Below are positions 33,982-43,606 of a stretch of DNA of 64,000 bases, one piece after another. The stretch comes from Ferruginibacter sp. GTDB taxonomy: Bacteria > Bacteroidota > Bacteroidia > Chitinophagales > Chitinophagaceae. Positions within the stretch are counted from its first letter, which is position 1. Every line of letters starts with the position of its first letter. The stretch is from contig NZ_JAQBNR010000048.1 in assembly GCF_028288465.1 (NCBI RefSeq), positions 1-64,000 of the forward strand, in the 5' to 3' direction. Position numbers and translations under genes: made by a program. Under the pieces are notes generated by a model that made no database searches, was not told the origin of the DNA, and saw nothing but the letters and a program-made list of their open reading frames with translations.

Positions 33982-34128
33982 ATGAAAAAATTTATAAACC
34001 GAATAATGGCTTTGCATCCAATACCTCAAAAAGTAAAAGAAGTTGTTATTATACTGTTGGCCTGGTTAGCAGCAGTTGCGCTCGTTTACATTACCTATCA
34101 AAAGTTTAAAATATTATTTCATAAATAA
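33982..34128 (+). CDS. Micro-membrane protein, first gene of the kdp cluster
   Basis: 48 residues. A basic amphipathic N-terminus (KKFINRIMALHPIPQKVKE) is followed by one membrane helix (VVIILLAWLAAVALVYITY) and a short basic tail. It lies directly ahead of another micro-membrane protein and kdpF, all in one direction with about 10-30 bases between them. No family recognised. The compact spacing and clear charge/helix pattern support a real gene; a role in assembling or regulating the Kdp pump is a guess from position. Confidence 0.55.
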   Translation: MKKFINRIMALHPIPQKVKEVVIILLAWLAAVALVYITYQKFKILFHK

Positions 34129-34138
34129 AAACTAAAAA

Positions 34139-34222
34139 ATGCTGACCATTCTTCTAATTCTTGCAGGGCTTTTATGCTTTGTGCTATTTTTTAAAGCCAT
34201 TGATTTTTTTGACAAAATCTGA
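34139..34222 (+). CDS. Micro-membrane protein, second gene of the kdp cluster
   Basis: 27 residues: one hydrophobic helix (LTILLILAGLLCFVLFF) with a polar end KAIDFFDKI. It starts 10 bases after the previous stop and ends 30 bases before kdpF. Size resembles KdpF, but the C-terminal PEKF signature is absent, so it could be a KdpF paralogue or a separate regulatory peptide. Confidence 0.5.
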   Translation: MLTILLILAGLLCFVLFFKAIDFFDKI

Positions 34223-34252
34223 TCACCGCATCAGGTATAAAAATTCTAAACC

Positions 34253-34330
34253 ATGTTATTACTTTTTATTTTATCCATCCTGGTTTTTTGTTACATCTGT
34301 TATGTACTTGTAAAGCCAGAAAAATTTTAA
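34253..34330 (+). CDS. kdpF: Potassium-transporting ATPase subunit KdpF
   Basis: 25 residues: a single membrane helix (LLLFILSILVFCYICYVLV) ending in KPEKF, the conserved end of KdpF subunits. It precedes kdpA, as in standard kdpFABC operons. KdpF stabilises the KdpFABC complex in characterised bacteria. Confidence 0.8.
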   Translation: MLLLFILSILVFCYICYVLVKPEKF

Positions 34331-34406
34331 CCCTGAATGGTAAGTGATCAATGAGAATATTCATTATCAACGAACATTTACAATTCACCATTCACAATTC
34401 ACTTTT

Positions 34407-36107
34407 ATGAACACAGAAATTTTTGGCGTTGTTGCCACGTTTATCATCACCGTACTGCTGGCCATTCCATTAGGCCGGTATATTGGTAAAGTTTATAGCG
34501 GGGATAAAACCTGGCTCGATCCCATTATCAATCCTATAGACAAATTGTTTTACAAAGCCGGCGGTATCAACCCCACAAAAGAAATGACCTGGCAACAAAA
34601 CCTTGTGGCATTATTAGTTATCAATCTCGTGTGGTTTTTACTCTCCATGCTGGTATTAATGAACATGAGCTGGCTGCCGCTCAACCCCGATAGTAATCCA
34701 TCCATGAGTGCCGACCTGGCCTTTAACACTACCATCAGTTTTGTATCCAATACCAACCTGCAACACTATTCCGGTGAAAGCGGTGTATCGTACCTGGGGC
34801 AATTGCTGTTGATGTTTTTTCAGTTCGTAAGTGCAGGTGCAGGGATGGCAGCATGTGCTGTAGTATTTAAAGCAATGAAAGAAAAGAACAGCGATAAGCT
34901 GGGAAACTTTTATGTGTACTTTATAAAATCCTGCACCAGGGTTTTATTGCCCATCTCAGCTGTGATAGCAATCGTTTTGTTGTTCAATGGCACACCCATG
35001 ACATTTCAGGGTAAAGACCAATTTATTTCCCTGCAGGGTGATACAGTGAATGTCTCAAGAGGACCTGCGGCAGCTATGGTAGCCATCAAGCAAATCGGTA
35101 CCAACGGAGGTGGATACTTTGGTGTTAACAGCGCCCACCCGCTGGAAAATCCCAATTACGTTACGAACATGATGGAGAACATCTGCATCATCCTGATACC
35201 CATCGCCATGATATTTGCGCTGGGTTATATCATCAAAAGAAAACGTTTTGCCTGGATGATTTTTGGAGTGATGACAATCGGCTTTTTATTACTGGTGATC
35301 CCTTCCATCTACCAGGAAATGAAAGGCAGCAATGCCATTCATAAAATGGGCCTGGTTCAAAAACTGGGAAGCATGGAAGGCAAGGAAGTACGTTTTGGCC
35401 CGGCTGCATCCGCCTACTGGGGTATCACTACCACCGTAACTTCCAACGGTTCGGTCAACGCCATGCATGACAGCTTTACACCGCTTACCGGCATGTTTGC
35501 CATGCTGGGCATGATGATCAATTCATTCTATGGCGGTGTAGGTGTGGGCTTTTTAAACTTCTATATTTTCATCATCATCGCCGTTTTCATCAGCGGCTTA
35601 ATGGTAGGCCGCACACCGGAATTTTTAGGCAAAAAGATCGAAGCAAAGGAAATGAAGATTGCAGCCATCATTGCATTGCTGCACCCCTTCCTGATATTGG
35701 TTGGTACTGCCATCGCATCGCACTTGTATGCGCAAAACCCAACGGCTTATGCAGCCTGGTTAAACAACCCCGGCAGCCACGGCTTTGGCGAAATGTTATA
35801 CGAGTTTACCTCTTCATCAGCCAACAACGGGAGCGGCTTCGAAGGACTGGGCGATAACACGCCATTCTGGAACATCGCCTGCGGACTGGTAATGGTGATG
35901 GGAAGATTTTTACCAATCATTGGCCCGGTGGCCATCGCAGGTATTCTGGCCAAAAAGAAATATGTGCCCGAAAGTGCCGGTACTTTAAAAACAGACACGT
36001 CCACTTTCGCCATTATGATTTTCGCAGTCATTTTTATCATCGCAGCATTATCCTTTTTTCCCGCCCTTGCGCTTGGTCCGCTGGCAGAATACTTTGGTAT
36101 GCGTTAA
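34407..36107 (+). CDS. kdpA: Potassium-transporting ATPase subunit KdpA
   Basis: 566 residues from the ATG at 34407 (MNTEIFGVVATFIITVLLAIPLGRYIG); an in-frame start at 34344 would translate a low-complexity CAATTCAC-repeat leader and is rejected. KdpA is the channel-like subunit that selects and carries K+ through the inner membrane. Visible family motifs are SNTNLQHYSGE, TNGGGYFGVNSAHPLENPN (selectivity filter region) and NNGSGFEGL. About ten membrane helices. All parts of the family are present, so it should be functional. Confidence 0.95.
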   Translation: MNTEIFGVVATFIITVLLAIPLGRYIGKVYSGDKTWLDPIINPIDKLFYKAGGINPTKEMTWQQNLVALLVINLVWFLLSMLVLMNMSWLPLNPDSNPSMSADLAFNTTISFVSNTNLQHYSGESGVSYLGQLLLMFFQFVSAGAGMAACAVVFKAMKEKNSDKLGNFYVYFIKSCTRVLLPISAVIAIVLLFNGTPMTFQGKDQFISLQGDTVNVSRGPAAAMVAIKQIGTNGGGYFGVNSAHPLENPNYVTNMMENICIILIPIAMIFALGYIIKRKRFAWMIFGVMTIGFLLLVIPSIYQEMKGSNAIHKMGLVQKLGSMEGKEVRFGPAASAYWGITTTVTSNGSVNAMHDSFTPLTGMFAMLGMMINSFYGGVGVGFLNFYIFIIIAVFISGLMVGRTPEFLGKKIEAKEMKIAAIIALLHPFLILVGTAIASHLYAQNPTAYAAWLNNPGSHGFGEMLYEFTSSSANNGSGFEGLGDNTPFWNIACGLVMVMGRFLPIIGPVAIAGILAKKKYVPESAGTLKTDTSTFAIMIFAVIFIIAALSFFPALALGPLAEYFGMR

Positions 36108-36136
36108 AAAATTATAAGCCCAGCCGTTGAATATAA

Positions 36137-36180
36137 ATGAAGCTTCACTGGCGTCGCACTCTTGTACAACAAAACAATAT
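36137..36180 (-). repeat. GTACAAG-family repeat, copy 2, inside the kdp operon
   Basis: Core (minus strand) GTACAAGAGTGCGACGCCAG starts at 36167. It sits in an unusually long 185-base gap between kdpA and kdpB and creates a false upstream start (36137) for kdpB. Confidence 0.7.
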
Positions 36181-36292
36181 TGAACAAGGCAATGCATGCT
36201 CTGCGGCTCAGGTAAAAGCAATTGGCTTTAAAATTTGTATAATTAGTGCATTAAAACTTGTGTCAAAAAATAGTGCATCAAAAAATAAAATC

Positions 36293-38338
36293 ATGGCAAA
36301 GAACCAATCTAATAAACTGTTTGAACCAGCGCTCATCAACACCGCTTTAAAACAGTCTTTTATAAAATTAAATCCCCGTATCATGTTCCGCAACCCGGTA
36401 ATGTTTACGGTGGAAATATGTACAGCCGTAATGCTGGCCGTTTGCATCTGGATCGCTACCGGCGAAAAAACACAGGGCAGCCTGTTGTATAATCTCATTG
36501 TGTTTGGGGTACTTTTTTTAACCCTGCTGTTTGCCAATTTTGCCGAAGCCATTGCAGAAGCAAGGGGGAAGGCGCAGGCAGATTCTCTCAGAAAAACAAG
36601 GGAGGAAACACCGGCGAAATGGATACAAACTGTGGGAGAAATGTATGTGAACGAAGTAAAAATTGTTCCTTCTTCCCAGTTAAAAAAAGGAGATGTATTT
36701 CTTTGTGAAGCAGGCGACATGATACCCATGGACGGCGAAATAATCTGGGGAATTGCAACCATCGATGAAAGCGCCATCACTGGTGAGAGTGCACCGGTGA
36801 TAAGGGAAAGCGGCGGTGATAAAAGTTCTGTTACAGGCGGCACAAAAGTATTGTCCGACAAAATAAAAGTAAGGGTAACCACAGAACCGGGCGAATCTTT
36901 CCTGGATAAAATGATTGCGCTGGTAGAAGGTGCCAGCCGCCAGAAAACACCCAATGAAATTGCGTTGACTATTTTATTAGCTGGCTTTACACTGGTGTTC
37001 ATCATTGTGTGTATCACGCTAAAACCATTTGGCGACTATGCCAATACACCGATCACCATTGCGGCGTTTATCTCCTTGTTTGTGTGTTTGATACCAACTA
37101 CTATTGGTGGCCTGTTAAGCGCCATTGGCATTGCCGGCATGGACAGGGCCCTCCGGGCGAACGTAATTACAAAAAGTGGTAAAGCGGTAGAAACTGCCGG
37201 GGACCTGGATACACTATTACTTGATAAAACAGGTACCATCACCATTGGTAACAGAAAGGCTACCAACTTTTATCCTGCCAATGGTATTGATGCAGCCGCT
37301 TTTACAGAAGCTTGTACGTTATCCTCTCTGGCAGATGAAACGCCTGAGGGAAAATCAATCATTGAACTGGCTAACATCAATGTAAATACCTTTAAAACCG
37401 ACGGCGCTAAATTTATTATGTTTACAGCGGAAACCAGAAGCAGCGGCATCGATTTACATGGCGGCATAAAAATTCGTAAAGGTGCTTATGATGCTATAAA
37501 AAATATAGTGACGAAGGCAGGCAATGGCTTTCCGGAAGAAACTGCAGAAAGAGTGCGGTTGATTTCAAGCAACGGCGGTACACCACTGGTTGTAAGTGAG
37601 AACAATAGGGTATTGGGTGTTATTGAATTACAGGACATCATAAAACCCGGTATCCAGGAAAGGTTTGCACGTCTGCGTAAAATGGGTGTAAAAACAGTGA
37701 TGGTAACAGGTGATAATCCTTTAACAGCAAAGTTCATTGCAGAAAAAGCCGGCGTAGATGATTTCATCGCCGAAGCAAAACCTGAAGACAAAATGAACTA
37801 CATCAAACAGGAACAGCAAGGCGGAAAGTTAGTCGCCATGATGGGCGATGGCACAAATGATGCACCTGCACTTGCACAGGCTGATGTAGGCGTGGCAATG
37901 AATAGTGGTACTGCCGCAGCTAAGGAAGCAGGTAATATGGTAGACCTGGATAATGACCCCACCAAACTGATAGAAATTGTAGAGATCGGAAAACAATTAT
38001 TGATGACCAGGGGAACTTTAACCACCTTCTCAATCGCCAATGACGTAGCAAAGTATTTTGCAATTGTACCGGCATTATTTATCACTTCGATACCGGCATT
38101 ACAAGGTTTAAACATCATGCACCTGCATAGTCCTGAAAGTGCTATCTTATCAGCAGTAATATTTAATGCCCTCATCATCCCGATGCTGATTCCCCTGGCC
38201 TTAAAAGGGGCGGCATACAAGCCCATTGGTGCCAGCGCCTTGCTGAGAAGAAACTTATTGATCTTTGGACTGGGTGGAGTAATAGAACCCTTTATCGGAA
38301 TTAAATTATTGGATTTACTGGTATCGGTTTGGTTTTAA
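36293..38338 (+). CDS. kdpB: Potassium-transporting P-type ATPase subunit KdpB
   Basis: 681 residues from the ATG at 36293 ([12 protein letters not shown]), matching the usual KdpB length and start; the in-frame start at 36137 reads through a dispersed repeat and is rejected. It is the ATP-hydrolysing subunit: phosphorylation motif DKTGT with Asp311, actuator motif AITGESAPV (about 162-169), hinge [21 protein letters not shown]. Membrane helices lie at about 33-85 and 222-275 and at the C-terminus. kdpC follows 21 bases later. Confidence 0.95.
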   Translation: MAKNQSNKLFEPALINTALKQSFIKLNPRIMFRNPVMFTVEICTAVMLAVCIWIATGEKTQGSLLYNLIVFGVLFLTLLFANFAEAIAEARGKAQADSLRKTREETPAKWIQTVGEMYVNEVKIVPSSQLKKGDVFLCEAGDMIPMDGEIIWGIATIDESAITGESAPVIRESGGDKSSVTGGTKVLSDKIKVRVTTEPGESFLDKMIALVEGASRQKTPNEIALTILLAGFTLVFIIVCITLKPFGDYANTPITIAAFISLFVCLIPTTIGGLLSAIGIAGMDRALRANVITKSGKAVETAGDLDTLLLDKTGTITIGNRKATNFYPANGIDAAAFTEACTLSSLADETPEGKSIIELANINVNTFKTDGAKFIMFTAETRSSGIDLHGGIKIRKGAYDAIKNIVTKAGNGFPEETAERVRLISSNGGTPLVVSENNRVLGVIELQDIIKPGIQERFARLRKMGVKTVMVTGDNPLTAKFIAEKAGVDDFIAEAKPEDKMNYIKQEQQGGKLVAMMGDGTNDAPALAQADVGVAMNSGTAAAKEAGNMVDLDNDPTKLIEIVEIGKQLLMTRGTLTTFSIANDVAKYFAIVPALFITSIPALQGLNIMHLHSPESAILSAVIFNALIIPMLIPLALKGAAYKPIGASALLRRNLLIFGLGGVIEPFIGIKLLDLLVSVWF

Positions 38339-38359
38339 TAAACAAATAAATTTAAAAAA

Positions 38360-38923
38360 ATGAAACAGCATATTCTTCCCGCATTAAAGTTAACCTTCAT
38401 TTCCATCATAGTGCTTGCAGGTATCTACACAATTGCAATCTGGGTAGTTGCCCAGGTGGGTCCTAACCATGGCATCGGTGAAACCGTGAGTGTTAATAAC
38501 AAAGTGGTTGGTTACAAATTAGAAGGTCAGAATTTTACCGCAGATAATTATTTTAACAGCAGGCCATCTGCCGCCGGCTACAATGCAGCTGGCAGTAGTG
38601 GAAGCAATAAAGGACCCAGCAATCCTGAGTACTTAAAACAGGTGCAAGACAGGGTAGATACTTTTTTAGTACACAATCCTTCTATAAAAAAAGAAGCCAT
38701 CCCTGCAGAATTAGTAACCGCTTCTGGTAGCGGATTAGATCCTGATCTTTCTGCAGAGGCTGCAATGGTGCAGGTTGCACGAATATCAAAAGCAAGAAAC
38801 ATTTCCGAAGACAAATTAAATACACTGGTAGTGCAGCAAACACAAAAGCCGTTACTGGGTTTATTTGGCACAGAAAAAATAAATATTTTACAGTTGAACA
38901 TCGCCCTGGATAAATTAAAATAA
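38360..38923 (+). CDS. kdpC: Potassium-transporting ATPase subunit KdpC
   Basis: 187 residues with one N-terminal membrane helix (about 8-31, LKLTFISIIVLAGIYTIAIWVVAQV) and the family motifs NYFNSRPSAAGYNAAGSSGSNKGPSNP, SGLDPDLSAEAAMVQVARISKARN and LLGLFGTEKINILQLNIALD. KdpC stabilises the pump and aids nucleotide binding. The next gene begins 2 bases after its stop. Confidence 0.95.
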   Translation: MKQHILPALKLTFISIIVLAGIYTIAIWVVAQVGPNHGIGETVSVNNKVVGYKLEGQNFTADNYFNSRPSAAGYNAAGSSGSNKGPSNPEYLKQVQDRVDTFLVHNPSIKKEAIPAELVTASGSGLDPDLSAEAAMVQVARISKARNISEDKLNTLVVQQTQKPLLGLFGTEKINILQLNIALDKLK

Positions 38924-38925
38924 TT

Positions 38926-40050
38926 ATGCCCGAAATAACATCCAATGCCGAACACTTTTTGAACCTCATCCGCAAAAGCAGGAGGGGCAAGTTTAAAATA
39001 TACATTGGTATGAGTGCCGGTGTAGGTAAAACTTTCCGGATGTTACAGGAGGCACAAACCCTGTTGCGCAATGGCGTGGACGTTATGATCGGTTATATTG
39101 AAACACATAATCGTAAAGAGACACACGAACTGCTGGAGGGGCTGCCCGTACTACCGAGGCGTAAATTATTTTACAAGGGAAAAGAGCTGGAGGAGTTTGA
39201 TGTGCAGGCGGTAATCAACCTGCATCCTGAAGTGGTGATTGTAGATGAACTGGCCCACAGCAATATTGAAGGCAGTAAAAATGAAAAACGCTGGCAGGAT
39301 GTAATAGAAATTTTAGATGCCGGTATCAATGTGATCAGTGCTGTAAATATACAGCATATAGAAAGCCTTAACAGCGCCGTAAAAGAAATTACAGGTGTAG
39401 ATGTAGCAGAGCGTATACCAGACAGTGTTTTACAGCAGGCAGATGAAGTAGTGAACATCGACCTTACGGCAGACGAACTGATCACCAGGCTAAAGGAAGG
39501 CAAAATTTATTCACCTGATAAGATTGAAGTCTCGTTGAAAAACTTCTTTCAAAGCGAGCGCATACTCCAGTTAAGAGAACTGGCGCTAAAAGAAGTAGCC
39601 GGACAGGTAGAGCGCAAGATTGAAACCGAGTTGCCCCGTAATACGCATTTAAAAACGGAACGTTTTATGGCCTGCATCAGCAGCAATCATGAAATTGCAA
39701 AAAAAGTGATTCGCAAAACGGCCAGGCTGGCTTCTTACTATAACAGCAAATGGTATGTGCTATATGTTCAAACACCAAACGAAAGCGGAGATAAAATTGG
39801 ACTTGCGTTACAAAGACACCTGATCAATAATTTTAAACTGTCTGCAGAACTGGGAGCAGAGATCATTAAAATAAAAAATAAAAATATCGCCAAAGGAATC
39901 CTGGAAGCCAGCGTAGATCAGCACATCACTACAATTTGCATTGGCAAACCCCATCTTACCCTTTGGAATATCATTGTCAGTACACCCGTATTTAACCAGC
40001 TGCTGAATAAATTGTCAGAATCAGATATCGACATTGTAATTTTAGCATAG
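38926..40050 (+). CDS. KdpD N-terminal domain plus universal-stress domain, without kinase
   Basis: 374 residues. The KdpD sensor domain (about 20-230) has the P-loop GMSAGVGKT (28-36) and the Walker B-like VVIVDELAHSN; a universal-stress-protein-like domain follows (about 245-374, ERFMACISSNHEIAKKVIRKTARLA). KdpD proteins of Proteobacteria continue with four membrane helices and a histidine kinase; here the protein ends and the kinase is the next gene, one base away. The split arrangement is known in Bacteroidota. It probably senses K+ or ATP state and acts on the separate kinase. Confidence 0.9.
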   Translation: MPEITSNAEHFLNLIRKSRRGKFKIYIGMSAGVGKTFRMLQEAQTLLRNGVDVMIGYIETHNRKETHELLEGLPVLPRRKLFYKGKELEEFDVQAVINLHPEVVIVDELAHSNIEGSKNEKRWQDVIEILDAGINVISAVNIQHIESLNSAVKEITGVDVAERIPDSVLQQADEVVNIDLTADELITRLKEGKIYSPDKIEVSLKNFFQSERILQLRELALKEVAGQVERKIETELPRNTHLKTERFMACISSNHEIAKKVIRKTARLASYYNSKWYVLYVQTPNESGDKIGLALQRHLINNFKLSAELGAEIIKIKNKNIAKGILEASVDQHITTICIGKPHLTLWNIIVSTPVFNQLLNKLSESDIDIVILA

Positions 40051-40051
40051 C

Positions 40052-41773
40052 ATGAAACTTAAAACAAAATTATCCCTCGGCCTTTCCTTCCTGTTTGCGG
40101 TGATAGTGGCCTTTGGCATTCTTGGTTTTTTTTATATTAACCGCCTTAGTAATGATTCAGACAGGGTATTAAAAAATAACCACGAATCGCTTGTGTACGC
40201 GAATAATATGCTGAAGGCGCTGGAAGAAATCCCTTCTAAAAAAGCAGCCTTTCAGTTATTTGAATATAACCTGGAGAGGCAGGAAAAAAATATTACAGAA
40301 CCGGGCGAAAAAGAGAGTACGGAAGCACTTAGGAAAGATTTTACAGAATTGAAAGCCAATCCTGCAGATTCATCCAATTACACGCAATTGCGCAAGTCCA
40401 TACAAATAATCAATGATTTGAACCAGGATGCTATTTTAAGAAAAAACGAAATTGCGCAAAAAACGGCGGAGGATGCACGCTTCTGGCTCACACTAATCTT
40501 CACCATATTGATCATCGTTAGCATCACTTTCATTTATAATTTTCCGGCTGTGATTTCTGAACCAGTAACAAGGCTCGCAGAAGGCATCAGGGAAATTGCC
40601 AACAAAAATTACAAGCAACGGATTTACCTGGAACAAAAAGATGAGTTCGGTGATCTTGCCAATTCTTTCAACAGCATGGCCGAAAAACTGGATGAATACG
40701 AAAGCAGTAACCTCGCAAAAATAAAGTTTGAAAAAAGCAGGATAGAAACCATTATCAACCAGATGAAAGATGGCATTATCGGTTTGGATGACAAGAAACA
40801 TATTTTGTTTGTTAACGCGGTTTCTGAAAAAATACTGGGTCTTAAAGAAAGTGATATCATTGGTAAATATGCAGCAGATATAGCCATTCAAAACGACCTG
40901 ATGAGAACCTTGCTGCAGGATGAAACCCGGAAGGAATTAAAAATTTATGCGGATGAAAAAGAGAGTTTTTTTAATAAAGATTTTATCAACGTAAAAGCAA
41001 ATGATGCAGTAATTGGCCAGGTGATTGTGCTGCGCAATATCACGCCCTACCATGAACTGAATGAAGCCAAAACAAACTTCATCGCCACCGTTTCGCACGA
41101 ATTAAAAACTCCTATAGCCTCTATCAGAATGAGTCTGCAGTTGCTGGATAATAAGCAAACCGGCAATGTAAATACCGAACAGCAATTGCTGCTGGACAGT
41201 ATAAAAGATGACACCAACCGCCTGTTAAAAATTACCGGGGAGCTACTGAACATGACACAGGTAGATAGCGGTAAAATACAGTTAAGCGTTGTATCCAGTG
41301 ATGCCAAAGAAATTCTGGAGTATGCAGTTAACGCCAACAAATCCGCGGCCGAACAAAAAAATATTCAGCTGGATGTTGACATAGCACCCAACCTGCCGCA
41401 GGTAGCGGCTGACAATGAAAAAACTGCCTGGGTACTTACCAATTTATTATCGAATGCTATCCGCTACTCCTATGATAATTCAACCGTCTTTGCAAGCATA
41501 CATGCAACTGACAGTAAAATAATTTTCACTGTAAAAGACACCGGACAAGGCATTGCACCGGAATACAAGTCCAAAATTTTCGATCGTTATTTCCGTGTTC
41601 CCGGCACACACAAAGAAGGTACGGGTCTCGGACTTTCTATCTGCAAAGAATTTATTGAAGCCCAGGGTGGACAGATAAACGTAGAAAGCGATTATGGCAC
41701 CGGCAGCAGTTTTATGGTAGTTTTAAATGCTTTCCCTCATACCCTGAAGGGGAGTTCTGCGACGACCTCATAA
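40052..41773 (+). CDS. Membrane sensor histidine kinase of the kdp cluster
   Basis: 573 residues. Two membrane helices (about 9-29 and 145-163) flank a ~115-residue external sensor domain. Then come HAMP (about 165-218), PAS (about 230-330), HisKA with the phosphoacceptor His349 in SHELKTP, and HATPase (about 450-565; NLLSNAIRYS, DTGQGIAPEY, GTGLGLSICKEF). All catalytic boxes are intact. It directly follows the KdpD-like protein, so the pair likely replaces full-length KdpD. The response regulator at 30041 is the nearest candidate partner. Confidence 0.9.
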   Translation: MKLKTKLSLGLSFLFAVIVAFGILGFFYINRLSNDSDRVLKNNHESLVYANNMLKALEEIPSKKAAFQLFEYNLERQEKNITEPGEKESTEALRKDFTELKANPADSSNYTQLRKSIQIINDLNQDAILRKNEIAQKTAEDARFWLTLIFTILIIVSITFIYNFPAVISEPVTRLAEGIREIANKNYKQRIYLEQKDEFGDLANSFNSMAEKLDEYESSNLAKIKFEKSRIETIINQMKDGIIGLDDKKHILFVNAVSEKILGLKESDIIGKYAADIAIQNDLMRTLLQDETRKELKIYADEKESFFNKDFINVKANDAVIGQVIVLRNITPYHELNEAKTNFIATVSHELKTPIASIRMSLQLLDNKQTGNVNTEQQLLLDSIKDDTNRLLKITGELLNMTQVDSGKIQLSVVSSDAKEILEYAVNANKSAAEQKNIQLDVDIAPNLPQVAADNEKTAWVLTNLLSNAIRYSYDNSTVFASIHATDSKIIFTVKDTGQGIAPEYKSKIFDRYFRVPGTHKEGTGLGLSICKEFIEAQGGQINVESDYGTGSSFMVVLNAFPHTLKGSSATTS

Positions 41774-41850
41774 CGTAGCGGATTGAAGTAGTGTTACACA
41801 AAGCTAAAACAGTACAAGAGGGTGACACAAGAATGATCCACAAAGCTGTG
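41770..41850 (+). repeat. GTACAAG-family repeat, copy 3
   Basis: Core GTACAAGAGGGTGACACAAG starts at 41812. Upstream bases (AACGTAGCGG...AAGTAG...TTACA) also resemble those of copy 5 at 46100-46133. It lies between the histidine kinase and oxyR. Confidence 0.65.
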
Positions 41851-41985
41851 TATTTGCCCCCGGGAAAAAAATATTGCCAAAAAATATTGCTGTAAAGTCC
41901 AAAAAAATGGTTCTTCGACAAATTTTATCATATAATCTTTTTCGATATTTCTGTTAATAATATAACGATTGTCTATTTTTACAGT

Positions 41986-42921
41986 ATGACAATTACGCAA
42001 CTGGAATACATTATTTCGCTGGATACTTACCGGCATTTTTCTACTGCGGCCGAAAGGTGTTTTGTAACCCAGCCAACACTCAGTATGCAGGTGCAAAAAC
42101 TGGAAGACGAACTCGGCACCAAATTGTTTGACCGCAGCAAACAACCAGTCATACCAACAGAAACCGGCGAAGAAGTCATCCGCCAGGCAAGGATGATTGT
42201 ACATGAAGTAAAGATGATGCACCAGCTGATAAAAGATAAACAGGGTGTGTTACAGGGCGAACTTAGAATCGGGATCATACCAACATTGGCACCTTACCTG
42301 CTGCCCATGTTTCTGCAACCTTTTCTTACAAAATACCCGGATATTAAAATAAGGGTAAAAGAAATGACTACCGACATTTTGGTAGAGAAACTAAAAGCCG
42401 GAAAGATAGATGCGGGTTTGCTGGTAACGCCTTTACAGGAAAGCGCCATCAAGGAATATCCCTTATTTTACGAAGAGCTGGTGGCCTACGTTTCCAAATC
42501 AAACGCGGCTTTTAAAAAGACGTATGTACTCGCTGATGATATTGATTTAAAGGAATTATGGCTGCTGGAAGAAGGCCATTGTTTCCGCTCGCAGATCGTT
42601 AATTTATGTGAGCTAAAAAAACAAAGTACCGAACAAAGCCATTTTGAATACGAAGCCGGCAGCGTGGAAACCTTACGCAAAATGGTGGAAAAAAATAATG
42701 GTGTGACCATCTTACCTGAAATGGCTACACTGGATTTTACGCTGAAGCAACTCAACATGGTGCGGCATTTTAAAGCGCCGGTGCCGGTGAGGGAAGTGAG
42801 CCTTGTTACGCACCGCGACTATGTAAAGAAAAAACTGGTGGATGTGTTGAAAGCGGCCATTATAGAATCTATCCCCGCTAAAATAATGCTGAACAAAAAT
42901 AAAAACCTGGTCAAAATTTAG
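41986..42921 (+). CDS. oxyR: Hydrogen-peroxide-sensing LysR-type regulator OxyR
   Basis: 311 residues. The LysR winged helix lies at about 1-60 (TQLEYIISLDTYRHFSTAAERCFVTQPTLSMQVQKLEDELG). The effector domain contains EEGHCFRSQIVNLC with Cys199 and Cys208, the very positions of the peroxide-reactive cysteine pair in E. coli OxyR. This supports a true OxyR rather than another LysR regulator. A peroxiredoxin gene follows 89 bases later in the same direction and is a likely target or co-transcribed partner. Confidence 0.92.
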   Translation: MTITQLEYIISLDTYRHFSTAAERCFVTQPTLSMQVQKLEDELGTKLFDRSKQPVIPTETGEEVIRQARMIVHEVKMMHQLIKDKQGVLQGELRIGIIPTLAPYLLPMFLQPFLTKYPDIKIRVKEMTTDILVEKLKAGKIDAGLLVTPLQESAIKEYPLFYEELVAYVSKSNAAFKKTYVLADDIDLKELWLLEEGHCFRSQIVNLCELKKQSTEQSHFEYEAGSVETLRKMVEKNNGVTILPEMATLDFTLKQLNMVRHFKAPVPVREVSLVTHRDYVKKKLVDVLKAAIIESIPAKIMLNKNKNLVKI

Positions 42922-43010
42922 GGTGCGCTAAAAAAATAATCTAAAAAATGTACGGCAGGCTGCTGGTATGTTTGAAGCCGACCTATATTTACAATCTAAA
43001 AATAAAAAAT

Positions 43011-43481
43011 ATGGCAATCGAAATTGGGCAGCAAGCCCCCGAATTTACTTTATACGACAGTGAAAAAAACAAAGTGAGCCTGGCAGATTACAAAGGCAAA
43101 AATGTATTGCTGTTATTTTTTCCGCAGTCGTTTACCGGCGTTTGCACCGCGGAATTGTGCAGCACAAGAGATAATATAGCCACTTATAATGCCGCCAATG
43201 CGCAGGTATTTGGCATTTCTGTTGATTCTGTTTTTACGCTGGGTAAATTTAAAGCAGAGCAAAATTTAAATTTTCCCTTGTTAAGCGATTTTAATAAAGA
43301 GGTATCCACAGCCTACGAAAGCATTTATACCGACTGGATCCTGGAAATGAAAGGTGTGAGCAAACGCTCCGCTTTTGTGATAGACAAAGAAGGTATTGTA
43401 CGTTATGCCGAAGTGCTGGAAAGCGCGGGAGATCAGCCCAATTTTACCGCAATACAGGAAATACTGGCCGGGTTAAATTAA
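43011..43481 (+). CDS. Peroxiredoxin (AhpC/TSA, BCP-like)
   Basis: 156 residues from the ATG at 43011; an in-frame start at 42948 adds a non-conserved leader. The thioredoxin fold carries the active site FPQSFTGVCTAELC: peroxidatic Cys45 with Thr42, and a second Cys50 five residues on, the spacing of atypical two-cysteine BCP enzymes. SVDSVFTLGKFKAEQNLNFPLLSDF and the end GVSKRSAFVIDKEGIVRYAEVL match the family. It reduces peroxides in the cytoplasm and fits the neighbouring oxyR. Confidence 0.9.
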   Translation: MAIEIGQQAPEFTLYDSEKNKVSLADYKGKNVLLLFFPQSFTGVCTAELCSTRDNIATYNAANAQVFGISVDSVFTLGKFKAEQNLNFPLLSDFNKEVSTAYESIYTDWILEMKGVSKRSAFVIDKEGIVRYAEVLESAGDQPNFTAIQEILAGLN

Positions 43482-43492
43482 TATTTTTATAC

Positions 43493-43533
43493 CAATAAGA
43501 GCCGATAAGTTTTAACATCTTATTGGCTCTTTC
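43493..43533 (+). terminator. Terminator-like hairpin after the peroxiredoxin
   Basis: AGAGCCGATAAG and CTTATTGGCTCT pair over about 12 bases around a TTTTAACAT loop (one G:T pair), followed by a short T stretch. Confidence 0.75.
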
Positions 43534-43606
43534 ACAATAATTTGCATTATAATTTGTTTAAGAAAACAGGTGGCATTTTTAAAGAATTTACCTACTTTTA
43601 CATAAA

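Noticed and set aside
34350-34406. CAATTCAC-type direct repeats before kdpA
   Set aside because: Low-complexity leader of two to three short units; no evidence of function beyond an untranslated stretch.
36137-36292. In-frame extension of KdpB
   Set aside because: Translates a dispersed intergenic repeat; the conserved KdpB start is at 36293.
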